Notes under the pieces: model-generated
Seen by the model: the letters and a program-made list of their open reading frames with translations, nothing else
The model's database searches: none
Told to the model about the DNA's origin: nothing
Program-made: the position numbers and the translations under genes
Shown: in pieces, positions 14,517 to 17,054 of the stretch
How positions within the stretch are numbered: position 1 is the stretch's first letter
How the letters are laid out: each line of letters begins with the position of its first letter
NCBI GenBank assembly: GCA_002385465.1
Contig: DGDN01000011.1
Coordinates: 1 to 17,054 of the forward strand
Direction: 5' to 3'
Length of the DNA stretch: 17,054 bases
Source of the DNA: Candidatus Fermentithermobacillaceae bacterium UBA3951
GTDB taxonomy: Bacteria; Bacillota; Sulfobacillia; Fermentithermobacillales; Fermentithermobacillaceae

Positions 14517-15133
14517 GATCCTACCTCGCGAGCCGCGACGCCGCTTTCCTCCTTTGTGCTTTGCCATAGCCGGAAAATAGCGCTTTCGATTACCCGCGCA
14601 CCTTCTTCCATGTCCACCGATGTCTTACCGGTCCGAGCCTCCAGAGTCATGCTTTCCCCGAACACAAGGACAACCGGCCTGCCGATCTTATATGTACCCC
14701 GGATCGCCGCAGGGACAACGGGGGCTCCTGTCTTCAAAGCAAAAAGAGCCGCTCCGGCGTGCATCTCGCCGAGCTGGTCCTTGTTTTTCTGCCTCGTCCC
14801 TTCCGGGAAAATCCCCAGTATGTGTCCTTCTCGCAAGACCCCAAGCGCCGCTTTGACCGCTCCCAGATCCGGCTTCCCCCTGTTCACCGGGAAAGCGTGG
14901 ACCTTCCGAAAAAGGTATGAAAGCACCGGGAACCGAAAAAGCTCTTTTTTGGCCATGAAATGCACGGGCCGCTTCAAGGCGATGGCCACGAGCACAGGGT
15001 CCCACCAGGCGATGTGATTTGCGCAAAGGACTACCGGGCCCTCGCCGGGGACATTTGAGGCGCCTCGTATGGTCACGCGGAAGAGAAGATGGGCCACAGC
15101 CCCCAGTACGTGTTTAACGATTGTGTAGAGCAA
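14510..15133 (-). CDS. plsC: 1-acyl-sn-glycerol-3-phosphate acyltransferase (PlsC family)
   Basis: Transfers a second acyl chain to lysophosphatidic acid, making phosphatidic acid at the membrane. The 207-residue protein has a hydrophobic N terminus, the catalytic HX4D motif in NHIAWWDP (H40 to D45), the glycerol-phosphate-binding FPEGTR (109-114), and VVPAAI further on. The start is TTG at 15133, well supported by GAGGAG seven bases upstream inside the end of cmk (20-base overlap). It overlaps ispH-rpsA by seven bases. The cmk-plsC-ispH/rpsA order is a recurring clostridial arrangement. Acyl donor and exact acceptor are assumed from the family. Confidence 0.95.
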   Translation of the reverse strand: MLYTIVKHVLGAVAHLLFRVTIRGASNVPGEGPVVLCANHIAWWDPVLVAIALKRPVHFMAKKELFRFPVLSYLFRKVHAFPVNRGKPDLGAVKAALGVLREGHILGIFPEGTRQKNKDQLGEMHAGAALFALKTGAPVVPAAIRGTYKIGRPVVLVFGESMTLEARTGKTSVDMEEGARVIESAIFRLWQSTKEESGVAAREVGSC

Positions 15134-15854
15134 TCTCTTTCTCCTCGCAAAGCTTCAGGATTTCGGCCACAACCTCGTCTTGCGTCTTCCCGGTGGTGTC
15201 CACCAGATGAGCGTCTGGGACCCTCACGAGCTTACCCCACTCACGCTCCAAGTCCTTGCGGTCTCTCTGGATAAGCTCCTCGAGGACTTCTTCCCAATGG
15301 ATTTTCACACCTTTTGCCCGAAGCTCCTGCCATCTCCTGCGGGCCCTCTCCCTCACGTCTCCTGTGAGGAAGATCTTGACTTCGGCATCGGGAAGCACAA
15401 CGCTGGTGATATCGCGGCCCTCCATGACTACTCCGCCTTCTTTCGCCAAAGAGCGCTGGATGTCAACCAGGACTTCCCGCACCGGGCGGTGCATGGCGAG
15501 GAGTTTAACGGCTTTGTCGGTGCCGGGATCTCGGAGCCTGCCCGTGAGTTCTTGACCGTCCACCCACACTCTGAAGAGCCCGTTGTCATCTCTGACGGTC
15601 ATCTGGATCGACCGGGCCATCTCTCCCAGGAGCAGGGGATCATCCAGCGGGATTCTTCGCGTAACGGCGGTAAGGGCCAGCGCCCGGTACATGGCCCCCG
15701 TATCAAGATAGGTATAGCCTAATTTCTTTGCGACTGTCCTGGCGACGGTGCTCTTCCCCGCGCCGGCAGGACCGTCGATAGCGACTCGTAGACGTCCCTT
15801 TCCCATAACGATATTGGGTTCTTTGGAAAGACACCGATCTCCTTCCAAAATCAC
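15114..15854 (-). CDS. cmk: Cytidylate kinase
   Basis: Phosphorylates CMP and dCMP with ATP in pyrimidine nucleotide recycling. Numbered from the longest start, the P-loop GPAGAGKST is at 28-36, followed by the nucleotide-monophosphate-binding DTGAMYRA, GRD, and the Arg-rich lid RERARRRWQELR. The full form has 246 residues. The GTG at 15854 overlaps the preceding stop as GTGA, as elsewhere in this operon, and is given here; the ATG at 15806 would give 230 residues, nearer the family norm, with MGKGRLRVAIDG as the N terminus. Neither has a good ribosome binding site. A strong GGAAGGAG lies between them but sits before a GTG in another frame. Identity is certain; the N terminus is not. Confidence 0.95.
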   Translation of the reverse strand: MILEGDRCLSKEPNIVMGKGRLRVAIDGPAGAGKSTVARTVAKKLGYTYLDTGAMYRALALTAVTRRIPLDDPLLLGEMARSIQMTVRDDNGLFRVWVDGQELTGRLRDPGTDKAVKLLAMHRPVREVLVDIQRSLAKEGGVVMEGRDITSVVLPDAEVKIFLTGDVRERARRRWQELRAKGVKIHWEEVLEELIQRDRKDLEREWGKLVRVPDAHLVDTTGKTQDEVVAEILKLCEEKEIALHNR

Positions 15855-16360
15855 CGGCCGCCATCAAGTTCCCGAAGCCGGACCGCTCCAATGCTCGCCC
15901 TCTCCCAAGCGACAACCCACTTCCCCAGGGTGGGCTCCAGGAGGTTCTGAGTAGCCGCCGAAACGAGCACGCTTACCTCGGCGTCCGGGCTGTAGATTTC
16001 TACCAAATTGCCGCTCTTCACGGTAACGGTGCCGCCTTCAGGCCCCAGCCGCTTTGCGACCCTTCCATCCAAGAGCACCCAAGCCACGCGAGGCGGTTCT
16101 CCCAAGAACCTAAGGTAGAGCGTGGCCCACGCTCCATCGTGAGAAGACGAATCGGGAGGCGGCCATTCGAGCCACGGGTAGACTTCTTCCGAAAGACCGG
16201 GCACAGACTCGCTAAGCGCCTCTCCTTCCATCCGTATCGACATGTTTAGAAGGCGCCTCAGACTTTCGAAACGAAGAGAGATCTGAATCCCTATTACAAG
16301 CACGATGAGGATTAGTACCATCCGTACCGGCCAGTCGTCACGAGTTGTGCGCGCGCGCAA
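15851..16360 (-). CDS. Hypothetical membrane-anchored protein
   Basis: Not recognised. The 169-residue product has a basic N terminus, one clear membrane segment (about 14-28, VLILIVLVIGIQISL), then a region likely to lie outside the membrane with no cysteines. It has a Pro-rich patch (WPPPD) and several short predicted beta strands, including GGTVTVKSGNLVEIYSPDAEVSVLVSAA. No catalytic motif is visible. The TTG start at 16360 has GGGGGAG just upstream, somewhat closer than ideal. It heads the transcript that continues into cmk with a GTGA overlap. Coding reality is supported by that tight linkage and by a protein-like pattern of a single anchor plus soluble domain; function remains open. Confidence 0.72.
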   Translation of the reverse strand: MRARTTRDDWPVRMVLILIVLVIGIQISLRFESLRRLLNMSIRMEGEALSESVPGLSEEVYPWLEWPPPDSSSHDGAWATLYLRFLGEPPRVAWVLLDGRVAKRLGPEGGTVTVKSGNLVEIYSPDAEVSVLVSAATQNLLEPTLGKWVVAWERASIGAVRLRELDGGR

Positions 16361-16488
16361 GAGCTCCCCCCGCCTTTTCCGTAAGTGGACACGCTTTTCG
16401 ACTCCTATTCTCTCCTTTTCCAGGATTTCTGATGACCGTGGAGTATAAATGCACTGTGACGGTCTTTTGGGGAATGGAGGGTCTCTTC
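16361..16488. promoter_or_regulatory. Divergent intergenic region between cmk operon and pxpA
   Basis: These 128 bases must carry promoters for two diverging units. TATAAA at 16444-16449 (plus) could be the -10 for pxpA, and overlapping TATACT (minus strand, 16447-16442) the -10 for the leftward operon, but neither has a good -35 at 16-18 bases. The overlap would make the two promoters mutually exclusive; this is weak inference. Confidence 0.3.
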
Positions 16489-17054
16489 ATGCGGGTGGAC
16501 GTAAACACCGACACGGGGGAAGCTTTCGGCAGGTGGAAGATTTGTGATGACGAGTCGCTGCTCCCGTATGTATCCTCTGCCAACGTGGCTTGCGGGGCCC
16601 ATGCAGGAGACCCATTGGTCATGGAGAGCATAACCGCAGCTTGCGCAAGGCACGGTGTGGGCATCGGCGCCCATCCGGGCTTCCCGGACCTCCAAGGATT
16701 CGGGCGGAGGGAAATGCGGATGTCGCCCGGTGAGATAGAAGCTTTCATCATGTACCAAGTCGGGGCGCTCCGGGTATTTGCAGAGCATTACGGGAAGACC
16801 CTGACGCATGTAAAACCCCACGGCGCGCTCTACAACATGGCATCCGTAGATGAGGCTATCGCCAAAGCCGTGGCGAGAGGCGTAGCAAGGTCTACCCGAA
16901 AGGGCGAGACACTGGTGCTCGTGGGTCTCGCCAACTCGCTCATGGTCGATGCAGCCAAGAAAGCCGGGATACCCGTCGCTTCCGAAGGGTTCTGCGACCG
17001 GGGCTATACGAGTGACGGGAACTTGGCCAAACGAGGGGCCCCGGGGGCCCTCAT
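16489..17054 (+). CDS. pxpA: 5-oxoprolinase subunit A (LamB/YcsF family), 3' end missing
   Basis: PxpA works with PxpB and PxpC to open 5-oxoproline (pyroglutamate) to glutamate using ATP in the cytoplasm. The 188 visible residues cover about three quarters of a normal 250-residue protein and match the family closely: MRVDVNTDTGEAFGRW, SSANVACGAHAGDP, GIGAHPGFPDLQGFGRR, HVKPHGALYN and SEGFCDRGYTSDGNL. The usual NCDLGE near the start reads NTDTGE. The start is ATG at 16489 with GGAGGG seven bases upstream; an in-frame ATG at 16474 lies before that site and is rejected. It is the only plus-strand gene here, divergent from the cmk operon. The frame is open to the last base, so the gene is cut by the window, not broken. 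Whether pxpB and pxpC follow cannot be seen. Confidence 0.95.
   Translation, partial: MRVDVNTDTGEAFGRWKICDDESLLPYVSSANVACGAHAGDPLVMESITAACARHGVGIGAHPGFPDLQGFGRREMRMSPGEIEAFIMYQVGALRVFAEHYGKTLTHVKPHGALYNMASVDEAIAKAVARGVARSTRKGETLVLVGLANSLMVDAAKKAGIPVASEGFCDRGYTSDGNLAKRGAPGAL

Noticed and set aside
14517..14567. A 17-residue basic N-terminal extension of IspH-S1 from the ATG at 14567
   Set aside because: IspH normally begins at MLTVK; the extension lies within plsC and would lengthen the overlap to 58 bases.
13639..14580. A 313-codon plus-strand open frame opposite ispH-rpsA
   Set aside because: It is the antisense shadow of a conserved enzyme; the Ser/Thr/Arg-rich product is typical of shadow frames in G+C-rich DNA.
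16338..16821. Minus-strand open frames opposite pxpA
   Set aside because: They are antisense to well-conserved PxpA motifs and have no ribosome binding site or recognisable product.

Overview
The window looks like one end of a metagenomic contig from an endospore-forming member of the Bacillota, probably a clostridia-like lineage with fairly G+C-rich DNA. Reasons: spoIVA and spoIIP, an ispH-ribosomal S1 fusion gene, the Firmicutes-specific YIEGIA, DUF3189 and DUF512 families, strong AGGAGG-type ribosome binding sites, and many GTG and TTG starts. Bases 1-19 match the 19-bp Tn5/Nextera mosaic end exactly, so they are library adapter rather than genome.

Layout. Nearly everything is read on the minus strand, so transcription runs from high to low coordinates. 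Transcript A (16360 to 12012) holds a membrane-anchored unknown, cmk, plsC and ispH-rpsA, each overlapping the next by 4 to 20 bases, and ends in a 12-bp-stem terminator at 11929-11974. Transcript B (11845 to 3674) holds a DUF1614 membrane protein, spoIIP, a YIEGIA membrane protein, its small 'capping' partner, a DUF3189 protein, a DUF512 PDZ/radical-SAM-like protein, der, plsY and gpsA. All nine genes overlap head to tail. spoIVA follows after a 173-bp gap. After a further 518 bp, which holds a good sigma-A-type promoter and a structured leader, lies a sodium:neurotransmitter-symporter family transporter. On the plus strand at the right edge, pxpA (5-oxoprolinase subunit A) diverges from transcript A and runs off the window.

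How it fits together. Two envelope-lipid themes (plsC; plsY and gpsA, which together supply and acylate glycerol-3-phosphate) are interleaved with core growth genes (cmk, ispH-rpsA, der) and sporulation genes (spoIIP for peptidoglycan removal in engulfment, spoIVA for the coat basement layer). The little-studied genes form a block between spoIIP and der: YIEGIA, capping subunit, DUF3189 and DUF512. This is the best candidate here for an undescribed system, plausibly a spore-envelope membrane complex.

Oddities worth following: a sixfold 9-bp tandem repeat that lengthens the linker of the Der GTPase, a Gly-to-Val change at the first glycine of the NAD-binding motif of GpsA, an extra C-terminal membrane segment in SpoIIP, and long acidic low-complexity segments in the IspH-S1 fusion. 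I see no tRNA, rRNA, CRISPR array, insertion sequence or phage gene.
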